A DNA stretch of 64,000 bases from Acanthopleura granulata (lineage: Eukaryota > Mollusca > Polyplacophora > Chitonida > Chitonidae): positions 6,355,534 to 6,419,533 of the forward strand of contig JABBOT010000012.1 in NCBI GenBank assembly GCA_016165875.1. Direction: 5' to 3'. The position numbers and the translations under genes are program-made. Below the pieces are notes generated by a model, which ran no database searches, was not told where the DNA came from, and was given only the letters and a program-made list of their open reading frames with translations. Below are positions 39,701 through 50,316 of this stretch, piece after piece. Numbering within the stretch: the stretch's first letter is position 1; every line of letters begins with the position of its first letter.

Positions 39701-42700
39701 GATTGTGTTTTAGTGAGGATGCAGATGGATCTGTAGACGCCCTTGACTTCATCACCACAACATACACGAAAACTGTACCTACCAATGAACTTATGAAGAT
39801 GCTGATTCAGAAAGAAGACCCGGAACGCCTTCAAAAGGGTCAGTTGTTTTGGCATTTATTGTAATGATATAATTAAAGTAATTTTTACTTTCATACATGA
39901 ACATGTAAATAATCTAAAGTTTTGCCTAATAATGTTTATCTTTAGAGTTATAAATATCATGGAATATTAACTGAAATTAATATTTTGTGAACGGATTTCA
40001 TGTTACTTTCAGACAAACCTCAAAACACCTTTCAAAAATTCATTGAACTTTTACAATCAGAGCAACTTTGTCATTAACCGTACATTAACCGTGTGGATTT
40101 GATAACATGATACATGATAAAACTGTGGTTGTAGTTTGACCTTTGAGGTTGGATTTCAGTGGTTGACCTTTTGACCCCACTCAGAGGAGAGATGCATGTT
40201 TTACATCAGCTGATGATTTCCTTTGTCGAGTGTGGCCATATCAAAAAGGCCAAAAAGATCGTTGAAGTAAGTTATATTTAACCTCATCTGGGAACTTATT
40301 TAGGTACATGCCATTGATCTAGTGCGTGTTTAAATCATCAACAAAAGATTTAGGTAAAGATGTTCTTCTAATAGCTGTGAGTGAAAAATTTGAGATTGTT
40401 GTGGTGAACAGTCATTAAATGTGTTAATTAATAGCTGCGTACAAATATTTCCTGTATTGAATTTTTCTTATTACAGCCCTCAAAACAAATATAATTAAAG
40501 ATTTTCTCGGCATAGTGTTCATTGTTCTGGGTAAAGAAGTGTAAGTTAGTCCTGTGAATGGTTTGTCCTGATTAATGTGCCATAAATAAAACTAGAAAGT
40601 TACAAGTATGGATTAGTCTGATGTGACAGGAGTGGTACTGCTAGTGTAAATGACCCGAATTTCACCCAAACTGAGTGCATGTGTTGCAGTGTCATAAGAC
40701 ATTATTTTGTGTTGCAGTGTCATAAGACATTATTTTTAGTGATTCAACTTACCTTTTTCTGCAGGATATATTCTTATCTTCCAAAGAACTCTAAAAACAC
40801 TTATCCAACATCAGTAAAATTTCAGAATCAGGGAAAATAAACAAGATGCCGGTGGACAAAATTCCTTTACCATACCTGTGTCGCAATGTTAACTGCTTTG
40901 TGTCTGTCCTCTCCCCACAGACACCAGGCCTCAGAGCAGTGATGAATGTGCTGGCGTTAGCCTGTGCACAGTTTGTCAACGAGAGACGGGTAAGGGCGTC
41001 ACAGAGTTAGACAGTGGACAGCACGAGAGAGAAGTGAAAACATGATTGCAACGTGTGAAGAGTAAATAAAAGCATTGATGATTGAAGGGAGAAATGAAGA
41101 CTGCTCCGTCTGTGGGACAATTAAGAGTGTGATGGTAGTACTCTGTGCCATCATTGTGTCCATACATGCTTAGCCTTCGTTAGGTGTTTATTCTGTGTTC
41201 TCATCACTAAAATGAAGGATACGTCAGGGCCTGATTCAACCCGTGAGGTGTGGGTGTCCCTATAGTTTGGGCACCCAACTAAGAACACATGGTGAAAAAT
41301 CACAACTGAATGATGTGAAATTTGATATATTATGTTGAGGAATTGTTCTTAAGATTCGATGGGTTATTTAAGTTAAAACATTAGCTCACATAGCCTGTTA
41401 AGCAGACTTGAATGGTTCAGAGTGGATAAAATGTATGCCTTCTTGTTGTATGGGTGCCCAAACTTTTGTCCCAGATCAGGCCCTGTACATGTATATTGGG
41501 AAAAAGATAAATGTGAAGGGTTATTGATTTGCCCGACATACATCTGAGTTACCCAAACATGTATTGATTTATTTATTTCATTGGTGTGTTACGCCTTACT
41601 CAAGAATATTTCACTTATATGACGGCAGCCAGCATTATAATGGGAGGAAACTGGGCAGAGCCCGGGAGAAATCCACGACCATCCGCAGGTTGCTGGCTGA
41701 CTTTCCCACGTATGGCCGAAAAGGAGGACAACATGAGTTGGACTTGAACTCACAGCAACCACACTGGTGGGAGGCTTCTGGGTCATTGCGCTGTGCTAAC
41801 GGACTGAGCCACATACATTTGGGATGCCATTCTGCTTGCTGTCTGTTTCAGCTGAAGGAATTGGAAGATTTGGTCTCAGTCACAAAGACGCTGTTTGCTG
41901 TTGACAGAGATGAGATGCTGTTCCAAAAACTGCGTTACCATGGTAATCAGTCAGTGGGGCATGAAGCTGTTATTGTCAGTAGATATGCATTGAGAACAGT
42001 GTAGTATCTGAAAAAGTGATGTCTCATTTTCTTCATATAGTCAGTGTTAAAAAGTCAGTCATTTCAAAACACCTGTATTGAGGTTATCAACAGCATTTCC
42101 TGATCTGCTGGCCTGTAACCAGTGAGGTGATATTAAATAATTGTGAGGGGGACGACATGTTCATTGAATAGAAGGAAACATGAGGTACAGGTTCAAACTG
42201 GACCTTGGACAGAGTACTTCTACATTTCCTTGATCTCACTGTTGGACTGGGGACTTGAAGACCACCTGTCTTCAACCAATATGATAGACTAATCCATACC
42301 TTAGATGGGAGAATGACTGTCACTGACATGCCAAAAGGTTGGTGGTTTACCCTGGGCATTCCAAATTCCTCCATCCTTCAAATCAACGGCAAACTTATCA
42401 GTGAAATTCTTTCGTACGGTGGCAGTGGGTTTCCCTCTGGGCTCTTCCCAGGTTTCCTCCCTCCATAATGCTGGCCACCGTCGTACACCAATCAAGTAAA
42501 TAAACGAAATGTTTAGCATGGCAACAATCAGCTCTATAAACAAATAAATGAGGACACAATCTAGTCTTTAAGAGCTCGACCCCCACCCGTACCACACGTT
42601 CATTCCAAACACAAACAGGAAGTTTCCAACCTTTTTATACCTGTACATTTCAGCTCTGGAGAAGGACTGGCCGAAAACCCTGAATGTTCTGATAGACTAT

Positions 42701-45700
42701 GAGGAAGAGGGCATACAACCTCGTCCGCGCACTCTCCGCTACCTGGCCAAGGCTCTCGAGGCAGACGGACAGCCCGTGCCCTTTGACATCCCCCAGCATC
42801 TGAGCACAGACCAACCCCAACAGGTGATCAGTCGGGTCATCCTTAAAGTTATGTTCATTGGGCATGACCGATCCGACCCTCCAAAAATTATGTTCATTGG
42901 GCATGACCCATCCGACCCTCCAAAAATTATGTTCATTGGGCATGACCCAGCCGACCCTCCAAAAATTATGTTCATTGGGCATGACCCAGCCGACCCTCCA
43001 AAAATTATGTTCGTTGGGCATGACCCAGTCGACCCTCCAAAAATTACGCCCTAATGTAAAGTTTTTATTGGGATTTTGCTGATTTTTTTTGGTCTGTATT
43101 AATTTCATTAAAATCCCTATCTTTTTCAAGAACCAGAGTACAGAATAATACAGAATAAAAAAATAAAACAAAAATTCACTACCGACCGACCATATTTTTT
43201 CTCGTAGTGTTAGGTTATGCCCAACAGATAGCTTTTTTAACTGGTAGAAAATTAAAAATGGCTCAGCTAAGGCCAGCAGAAAAAGATGTTTTTGGCTGGG
43301 AGCCTAACAGACTCTCCAAAAAGAACCCTACTACAAAATTCACAATGACCCAGAAGCCTCCCATCACTGCGGTTGCTGTGAGTTCAAGTCCAGCTCATGC
43401 TGGTTCCCTCTCTGGCCGTATATGCGAAGTTCTGCCAGCAACCTGCGGATGGTCGCGGAATTCCCCCAGGTTCTGCCCAGTTTCCTCCCACCATAATGTT
43501 GGCCATCGCTGTATAGTTATTAGTGAAATGTTCTTCCGTAATTAAATGTGAAACAACAATGATATAAATAAATTTATGCAATAAATCTTCACTTACCAAC
43601 TTTATGAAATATGTGTTTCTCCGTCTGTTTTGCGACTCATGGGTACAGGGCGAGCCAACAAAAATCCAAAAACAGAGGAAAAATTACATTTAAAATACAT
43701 CTTTGTTTTATTGTTTGAGCTTGATGTCTGTATGATTCTTCCAGTTTTTCCAGGCCTCCCTGTCAAGTGAATATGCAGTCAACAGGAGAAAGGGCTGGCC
43801 CAGTCCACTTTCTCCACAAATTATGGGACTGATTTTTATACCCTCATCCACTACTAAGAAAAAAAATGATTTGTTCTGTCCATAAAGCAAAAATTTATGT
43901 TGCCATGGCCATTCGTTTTGTATACATATTTAAACTGGGAATTCTTCTGGACAAAACTATTCAGAATTTCTGTGATGATATGGAGACAACCAGAAAAGAC
44001 ATTTTCATTTTTACACCTCGGCCAGTTTTGGCCAAGGCATATTATTGTAGCCGGCACTGTCCATCCTTCCCCCTGTGCATCTGTCCATATCCTTGCAAAC
44101 ACTCTAGTTCTAGAATGATTTGTCTGATGTTCTCTAAACTTAGACCACAATGCAATTGGCATGAGGAAGAAGCTTATTGATTTTCAGCAACCTAGAACTT
44201 TTTCTTGAAGGTCATTGGGGTCATATTAGTTAAATTTTATGAAAGGGCTAGTAAACACTCTATCTCTTGAACAGTCTGTCTCAAGTTCACCAAATTTTGA
44301 TCACACCCATACAGGTTTACAAATGGCTTGTATTATACTTAATATCTCTTGGAATTTGTGTCTTTTTGTTATGTTGTACGTGCGCTTAAGGCAGAAGGGC
44401 TTCAAGTGCATTGCACAGTGTTTTTTCATACTTCAGATTGATGATTCAGTCAGGTATTTATATGTTACAGGACTTTGATGATGCCGGCAGGTTTCCTCTA
44501 ACCACTGTGGAACAGAAAGCCATGGCTCTGATCAAGAATGGAGGATGCACAGCTGTCATTGACATGAAGAAAGAGTTAGTTGGTTTTAAATTTTTCTTGA
44601 GTCTTTTAAAGCATTATTTATGATATATACATGTACTATGCACTGCAGTACAGCTGACAACCATTGCCTCTTTGCACTGTGTATGTTACATCAGAAACTT
44701 AAAATTCATAAAAGTGGATATATAAGTGTAAATATTAATCTAGGTAGATATGCCACCTTCCAGGTATTGACCTAGCATCGCTAAAATTAGGTCAAGCCAC
44801 ACTTTGAAATGTTCATATATTGTGAAGTATTAATAGTGTGTTTTTAATGACATTCAAAGAATGAAGCATGACAGTATCATATGTAATTTTCACCACACAC
44901 AAACTGGCTGTGGTCTGTAGTAAGCATATCTTGGTTTCTTTTGCCCTGCTGAGTGCTGATACATAACTAGGTATGTTTTCGTGTATTTTTTTTTTTCAGT
45001 TTAGACCAGTCTGGTGATAAGAAACAGGCCAAGAAATTTATACCCACCCTTATTTCTACTCTAGTGGATAAAAAACATTTCAGGGGTAAGTGTTTTTAGT
45101 AACAGCAATGAGCATGCTGAAACCGCAGCTGTACAGTACCACACAGCTGCTGTACAGTACCACCACACAGCAGCTGTACAGTATCACACAGCAGCTGTAC
45201 GGTACCACACAGCTGCTGTACGGTACCACACAGCAGCTGTACGATACCATACAGCTGCTGTACCCTATCACACAGCTGCTGTACAGTACCACACGGCTGC
45301 TGCACAGTACCTCACGGCAGCTGCACAGTGCCATACAGCAGCTGCACAGTGCCACACAGCAGCTGCACAGTGTCACACAGCTGCTGCACAGTACCACTCA
45401 GTTGCTATACAGTACCACTCAGCTGCCACATATCACCACTCAGCCACTGTACATTGCCACTCAGCTGCTGTACAGTATCACAGAGCTGCTGTACATTGCC
45501 ACACAGCTGCTGTACATTGCCACACAGCTGCTGAACAGTACCACGCAGCTGCTGTACAGTACCACTCAGCTGCTGTACAGTACCACTCAGCTGCTGTACA
45601 GTAGGCTTACTTCTCAGCTACTGTACTTTAGGCTTATCATTCAGCTGCTGTACAGTACCGCCTGGGCCTCTGGTGGCAGCTTTCGTATAAGTGAAGTATT

Positions 45701-48700
45701 CTTGATTATGACCTGAAACACCAATCAAAAAAATAAATAAATAAGTAAGTAAATTAACGGGCACAATGTCATTGAGCGTGTGGATGTAAAGTGAAAATTT
45801 TTGTTTATTCTAGATATTGGAAAGCTTACTCTAGAGTTGTCTAACGTTGGTGACATAGAGACTTTGGAAGATCTGAAAACTCACAGGTACCCAGAAGAAG
45901 TGATTCGAACGATAATGCAGAGACTGCTTCTTGCTTACATCACCAGGTAGGTTTTCATGTACTTCTTTCATCAGGCCCCTCAGAGTAGAAGATTACCTCA
46001 CATATATTTCCTCATTATAAAGTATTACATTACTTTATACAGGGTTGATCATCAGGTACATGACCTAAAATTTCATCCAAAAAAGTGCATTTTTTAGAGG
46101 CAAATAAATGTCATAAAATATCATTTCTGATCCTGAATCTTACATTTTTCTAGTAGGGTATCATCATACCTTCCAGACAAATCTGAAAACAACTTTCTAA
46201 AATCAGGAAATATAAACAACTTAGTCTCAGATGAAATTTTAGGTCATTTAGGGTAGTTGCCCTCATCAGTATTAACATTCAGTTCTTTCACTGAATGTAA
46301 GGAAGTGTATGATAGAGTATTTATAAGAGAAGCTTACCTTATTTTTTGACACAGTTGTTCACTGGGATAGTGTAACACTCCTATTAATTGGTGTAAATGT
46401 TGTTGCTTTCAGTAACCGTGGAGAGGAGGTCCTGTCCTACTTAGAATCTAATCCCTCAGAGGTGGATATGTATATCTCCTGGAATGGAGTTCAACAGTTC
46501 ACTGAGAACTGCCCAGACCTGATGGACAGAGGTATGTCACTCAGTATCAGTGTCACGCTCAATGTAGGGCACAGGCGATATGTCTGTCAGAGACAGAGGA
46601 AATTGTGCAGTGAAGGATGGATACTGTGAAAATATTGTTGGGGTGTGTAGTGGAAATGGTAGTTTCTATTTATTTAAATATCATGTGTTTGTCTGTGATA
46701 ATGTTATTTAAAGTTTTTAGAATTAGGCCTTCATGCAATTGTATATAGTGTGATGTTGTACATGACATTCATTTTTTGCGTGAAAGGAATGTAAAAGCTC
46801 TCTAAATCTTGATATCCTCCGACTGTACTCAAATTGGCACGTCTTAAAGTAAAATGTATCTTTTTCGATGCTATGGCTTCAGGGTGGTGAAATATCAAAA
46901 TGTTGTAGCAATAGTGATCTCAAACCATGGGGATATGAATTAACACTTTTATCAGTCAAGGCCATACAGGTTGGTTTGCAGAAAGTTTTTGGGGAAAGTC
47001 CTGTGATTTCCTTTTGGCAAACCACTTGTTTTTTTTTTCTTCTGCTTCTACCATGACCATTGCAGAGTGGAAATATTTCATAAAGTCTATTGAAAATATG
47101 ATTATTTTTGGTATTTTGTGCAGATTTCATCCCATATTTCTTGTTGCAGTTGAAAAACTGGCTGAGCTAACCACCCAGCAGAAGTCTTTCAAACTGACAA
47201 ATCTATTGTGGAGCCATCACTTCTGTCAAGAAGACACCAGTAAGGCTGAGGCCATCTTACAGGTTTGTGTAGCAACTGACAATTCTTAAATGAGTGAAAT
47301 ACTCCTCAGCATGGAAGAAGAGTCCTTCTGTTAGTATGCCTAGCTCTTCTAGGCTGTCATAAATCTTATTGCTGGAGGTGACCCAGCCCAGGATACAATA
47401 ATTCCATGAGATTTTCAGATTCTGGGAGAATTACTTTGTTTTGATAGTAACTGTTAGACAATTTAGTAAATTGCATTACATCTTAGCACTTGTATAGGGC
47501 TCATGATGTTCATCTCTACAGATAGATCTCCTGTTTAAATAGGGGTGCAATTTAACAGTCAGCGACCCCGCTTGCAGTTTTTGTTGCGGGATGAAGTGAG
47601 GGGGTTTGTAAGGTTCCTGGCAATGGTCAGTGGTTTATTCTGGGAACCCCAGTTTCCTCATAAAACTCATAAACAAATAAAACTGACCACTGTAATATGA
47701 GTGAAGTGGCATTTACCGCTAACCATATAAATAAATATAGACAGTATCACAGATGTTTTGCTCGCTGTAAAGTAAACAGGATTGATGTATTTAACATGTA
47801 CTTCACATAACGATAGCCTAAATAACCAGCTTAAATGGGGAGGGAGTCTGTGGCAGAGGTGGGTAGTGTGCTAGCAAAGTATAATGACCTGGCCAGCTAT
47901 AGCTGGCTTCGTGCCCGGACATAAAGGTCTGCCAACATCCTGTGAATGGTCATAGGGTTCTGGCTGGCCAACTTCATATCAGTATATAAGTAAGTGAAAT
48001 ATTCATGAGTACTGCAAATGAATAAATATAAATAAATAAATCAATAATGTTGTCCTGACAGAAACATCCTGAGATGCTGCAAACATTACGGGTCAGTCAC
48101 GTGTGCAATCACGCCCTGAGAACCAAAGAGGTAAGCACACCTTGATCCACTGATATCTTTCGAGAAATTATTTAATAATGTTTTAGGTAGCTGTGTGATC
48201 AGACTTAGTGGATAGGAAAAGACAACTCTAAGATTTTGTCTGTGCTATAAAAAAAAACAACACGACTCTTACATGTGGTCAATCATATTGCCTCAACGTT
48301 CAGTCTTTTATCTTTAGTCGGCAATTCATGTTTTAGGTTTTTCCAAAACTGGAAGTGCTCTTCAAAGCAGAAGTGTGATATGCTGTCCTCCCGTAGTTGT
48401 CATTACATTAGAGACATAAGAAAATATACCTACCTGAGTCCTGCCTGAAAGATTAAAATTCTGAACATTTAAAGTGATTGTAGCTGTACAGCACTTCCCA
48501 GTTTGTATTGTCTATAGTTTTTATCTCTGTATGGCTTCTGTCCATTTATCATCTGTTGATTTTTGTCTCTCAGGAGAAGAAGTTGCTTCAGGTCGCAGAT
48601 ATTGTAAAAGGGAATGAGGGCGCGCTGAAGACTGTATATAGGAATCTGCTGATGTTACACAGTAAGTTTGCTTGTCACCACGGTCAACAGACATATATTT

Positions 48701-50316
48701 TCCCGAGCAGATATATCATGCCATGTTTTGTTATGTGATGAGAGTTTGTAGATTTAAACAAAAGTGTGAGAGGAAGTGATCTCCGTAGTACCATTTCTTA
48801 CTGGTTGAACCTGACACATTTCAGACACTCATAAGGCTTACAGATACATGTACTCACAATGAAAAAATGAAAGTACCACACAGGAAAAAAAGTTCACTGT
48901 GCATGTGACAGCAGTGTGCCGCTAGCCTTGTAGTAGCATGCCCGTAGTGTGTGTAGAATGATTGTGGTCTGGTTGTTTACTGCTAGTGGACAGTTTTTGA
49001 TTGTTGGGTCACAGTGTCCACAGGCATTTCTTACAGTTACCCAACATTCAGAAGTAAGGGGAATGGAATGATGGAATACTCCCGCTATTGTGCAGTACTG
49101 AATTCTCCAAGAAAGTGTAAGAACTTCCTAGTGCTGCTTTCCATAATTTGGATCTTCTCTTTTTTTTGTTGTCACAATTCATCTGCAGTGTGAATATCAT
49201 TACAGCGGCCATCTTGGATTTCAAGCAGGGATCAGCTTCACAACCAGTCAACAACACCAGTCTCAATTCCTACAACATGAGACAAGTGCCTTTTGAAACT
49301 TGAGACAATACCTCATTGATAACCCTAGTGGAAGTAGCTGCAATAATTACTCTATCTGATTTGTGTTTTCAGGTTATAATAACAATGCGGATGCTATTCT
49401 CAAAGTGATAGAGAAGCTACCGGAAGAGGGGCTCTCAGTGGACATACTGAATGCAAAGAAACGAAATAAACTGATAGAAGTCTTCCAGTCTCAGAACAAA
49501 CCAATCCCAAATCAGGTCAGTATGCAGACAGGTGTCAGTGGCAGATTACCTTGTCTGACAATTCTGTGTGGTGCAAAAGCTTAGAGGCGACTCGGGTTAC
49601 TGAATGTTACCTTGCCCAAAAGGTTTCATCTCAGAAAGATTTCATCACTCTTGATATGTGGAAAAGATTTGGCTATGATCTTTGGGATAATATTCCCCTT
49701 GCTCTCACTGCCGGTTCCACCTTGTGGACAATACTGAAGCAGTCGATGACACTTGTGTGGGTGTGTGCACAGTTTAACATTCAGTGTTGACCAGTTGTCC
49801 TCCACCAATTTGGTGTGCATATCTCATGACCTGTAGATCATGAATGGAATTCAGCAGCGTGACACAGGTCAGCACTCAGGTTTACTCCACCTATAAGACT
49901 GTCCACCTTGGTATAAGGGAAAAATTCTCATGGAGTTAGGCAACAGTCAAGTAAAACAGTCTGTGGGGTCAGAGACCTATAGTCCCCCTGGCAAAAGGTT
50001 TTCAATTGTATCCATAGCAGATAAAATTCTGATATATTGTATCTGGGTGTAAAATGACAGTATAGAAGTGTGTCAACAACCTAGACTGTCTGTGCTCAAG
50101 CACTCATCAATTCGGAGCCAAATCTTTGGCCCAACTGGTTGAATCGCGCATGAGTAACCTTAAAACCAAATTTGTCATTTCATTATTTCCAACTTGTCAT
50201 TTTGAATTTCCGTTTGTCAACAGTTGGCATTTGTAGAGCAGAAAGACTCCTCACCCAAGGCCAGTAGCTCCAGTTCATCAAGCTCTGATGACGAGGCCAA
50301 ATCGGCAGGAAGGTGA
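21763..50316 (+). CDS. LRPPRC: LRPPRC, mitochondrial leucine-rich PPR-motif protein, 37 exons
   Basis: LRPPRC binds and stabilises mitochondrial mRNAs together with SLIRP. I joined 37 exons: 21763-21908, 22543-22715, 23497-23619, 24225-24346, 24780-24838, 25255-25341, 25509-25547, 25935-26127, 26590-26781, 27504-27609, 27948-27985, 28301-28370, 29607-29743, 30171-30275, 30609-30696, 31838-31932, 33706-33843, 35086-35172, 35837-35908, 36244-36345, 37202-37344, 38092-38177, 38919-39153, 39714-39838, 40160-40266, 40921-40989, 41852-41942, 42654-42823, 44471-44574, 45000-45085, 45814-45946, 46413-46531, 47150-47262, 48062-48130, 48574-48661, 49373-49515, 50224-50316. All introns are GT-AG and every phase agrees, giving 1381 residues (human 1394). 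The first 49 residues lack Asp/Glu and are Arg-rich, as in a mitochondrial presequence. Exon 4 carries [20 protein letters not shown], nearly identical to vertebrate LRPPRC. Exon 8 ([15 protein letters not shown]) and exons 26-27 also match. The C-terminus is a Ser/Asp-rich tail unlike the human one. The exon 14 start is the least certain: an in-frame acceptor at 30195 is also possible. Confidence 0.96.
24425..24540 (+). repeat. SINE 3' fragment in LRPPRC intron 4
   Basis: Carries the family's TTTTCTCCCAACATAATG block, the GTAAGTGAAATGTTCTT block and an AAATAAAGAAATAAG tail. The tRNA head is missing or unrecognisable. Confidence 0.65.
26845..27048 (+). repeat. tRNA-derived SINE in LRPPRC intron 9
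   Basis: Contains GCCTCTCACTAATGCAATCG, GGTTTCCTCCCATCATAATG, GTATAAGTGAAATATTCTTG and AAACACCAATCAAATAAATA. The head is truncated before the A box. Confidence 0.85.
27729..27858. mobile_element. Short MITE, copy 1 (LRPPRC intron 10)
   Basis: The ends are inverted repeats: GGGGCCGGTTTCATGAAGCA on the left and CACTTCATGAAACTGGGACC on the right. A homologous element lies at 52008-52136. It is non-coding, about 130 bp. Confidence 0.75.
28635..29560 (+). repeat. 20-bp minisatellite in LRPPRC intron 12
   Basis: More than 40 imperfect units of about TATCACTGTTGTACTGTGTT fill most of intron 12. Some units are 15-17 bp and some carry TTTATATC spacers. The long Cys/Val-rich frames translated from it are repeat artefacts. 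Confidence 0.95.
30875..31095 (+). repeat. tRNA-derived SINE in LRPPRC intron 15
   Basis: Family blocks in order: GACCCAGGAGCCTCTCACCA, TCCGGTTTCCTTCCACCATA, GTATAAGTGAAATATTCTTG, then a decayed tail. It is diverged and lacks a clean A box. Confidence 0.8.
31434..31681 (-). repeat. tRNA-derived SINE in LRPPRC intron 15, near full length
   Basis: Inserted opposite to the gene. On its own strand it begins at the tRNA-like head with TGGCTCAGTCGGTTAGC (A box) and GAGTTCAAGTCC (B box). It then runs through the TTTCCT block and ACGGCGTAAGACACCAAT to an AAATAAATAAA tail. Confidence 0.9.
31950..32290 (+). repeat. Second tRNA-derived SINE family in LRPPRC intron 16
   Basis: A-box-like TAGCTCAGTTGTTAAGG at about 31960 and B-box-like GGGTCAGATTCC at about 32011. 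The body is unrelated to the main SINE family. It ends in AAAAAATTCTTAAGTATTTC. A piece of a similar tail is at about 38375-38495. Confidence 0.6.
33363..33588. repeat. Dispersed repeat, copy 2 (LRPPRC intron 16)
   Basis: Homologous to 9381-9605. The end reads AGTATCCTGAAG, and an inverted-looking CTTAAGGATACT lies at about 32619. The segment 32619-33590 may therefore be one larger element with short inverted ends. Confidence 0.6.
34922..35043. repeat. 120-bp direct repeat, left of LRPPRC exon 18
   Basis: Almost identical to 35451-35573, in the same orientation; I count only a handful of mismatches. It starts GAAATATTCAGATTTTT and ends AAAATGTACTTCAGT. Confidence 0.9.
35451..35573. repeat. 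120-bp direct repeat, right of LRPPRC exon 18
   Basis: Second copy of the repeat at 34922-35043. The pair brackets exon 18 (35086-35172). Confidence 0.9.
36447..36592 (-). repeat. 5'-truncated SINE in LRPPRC intron 20
   Basis: Reads from the TAAA-rich tail (seen as TTTATTTATTTGATTGGTGT on the plus strand) through GGCGGCCAGCATTATGG to TTTCCCACATACC. The tRNA-like head is absent. Confidence 0.85.
37565..37935 (+). repeat. Third tRNA-derived SINE family in LRPPRC intron 21
   Basis: The head contains GCCTCGGTGGCTTGTTGGTT. It is followed by GACTTTAAAAATGGTACTTG, TGCTGCTTCTCTTGGCGCTC, GGGGTGTCATGTCTGGTGTC and TTCGGCATGATGTTCCAGTC. It ends AAAAATTGTTAAGTACGATG then CCCCAAGCATGCATACATA. I recall closely similar SINEs from mollusc genomes, from memory and unchecked. 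Confidence 0.75.
41563..41812 (-). repeat. tRNA-derived SINE in LRPPRC intron 26, near full length
   Basis: On its own strand it has TGGCTCAGTCCGTTAGC near the head, GAGTTCAAGTCC as B box, the TTTCCTCCCATTATAATG block and the ACACCAATGAAATAAATAAA tail. It lies just upstream of the exon 27 acceptor. Confidence 0.9.
42418..42505 (+). repeat. SINE 3' fragment in LRPPRC intron 27
   Basis: Contains GTTTCCCTCTGGGCTCTTCC, TTTCCTCCCTCCATAATGCT and CACCAATCAAGTAAATAAAC. The GTATAAGTGAAATATTC block is deleted. Confidence 0.8.
42851..43045 (+). repeat. 39-bp tandem repeat, five units, in LRPPRC intron 28
   Basis: Five units of exactly 39 bp start at 42851, 42890, 42929, 42968 and 43007. Each opens ATGTTCATTGGGCATGACC with few changes. 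The unit is 13 codons and open in more than one frame. In the exon 28 frame it reads [13 protein letters not shown] with minor variants. Confidence 0.97.
43343..43575 (+). repeat. tRNA-derived SINE in LRPPRC intron 28
   Basis: Contains CAATGACCCAGAAGCCTCCC, the B box GAGTTCAAGTCC, TTTCCTCCCACCATAATGTT and a tail ending ATAAATAAATTT. The A-box part of the head is missing. Confidence 0.87.
45122..45660 (+). repeat. 21-bp minisatellite in LRPPRC intron 30
   Basis: About 25 units of roughly CAGCTGCTGTACAGTACCACA. Each has the palindromic CAGCTG. Long open frames across it on both strands come from the repeat period and are not genes. Confidence 0.96.
45663..45755 (+). repeat. Internally deleted SINE copy in LRPPRC intron 30
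   Basis: A short head piece (TGGGCCTCTGGTGG) is joined directly to the 3' part (CGTATAAGTGAAGTATTCTT) and the tail AAACACCAATCAAAAAAATA. Confidence 0.75.
47843..48045 (+). repeat. Diverged tRNA-derived SINE in LRPPRC intron 33
   Basis: Follows the family order with AATGACCTGG, AAGGTCTGCCAACATCCTGT, GTAAGTGAAATATTCATGAG and an AAATATAAATAAATAAATC tail. It is an old copy. Confidence 0.7.

Noticed and set aside
42650..43171. 173-codon minus-strand frame with repeated [13 protein letters not shown] units
   Set aside because: It is the antisense of the 39-bp tandem repeat and LRPPRC exon 28. No family homology or splice logic.
43854..44180. Overlapping frames of about 100 codons on both strands in LRPPRC intron 28
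   Set aside because: No recognisable domain, open on both strands in the same place, and not joined to LRPPRC exons by phase.
45080..45716. 208-codon Gln/Leu/Thr-rich frame and Cys-rich antisense frames
   Set aside because: They arise from the 21-bp minisatellite in LRPPRC intron 30. The period divisible by three keeps the frames open.
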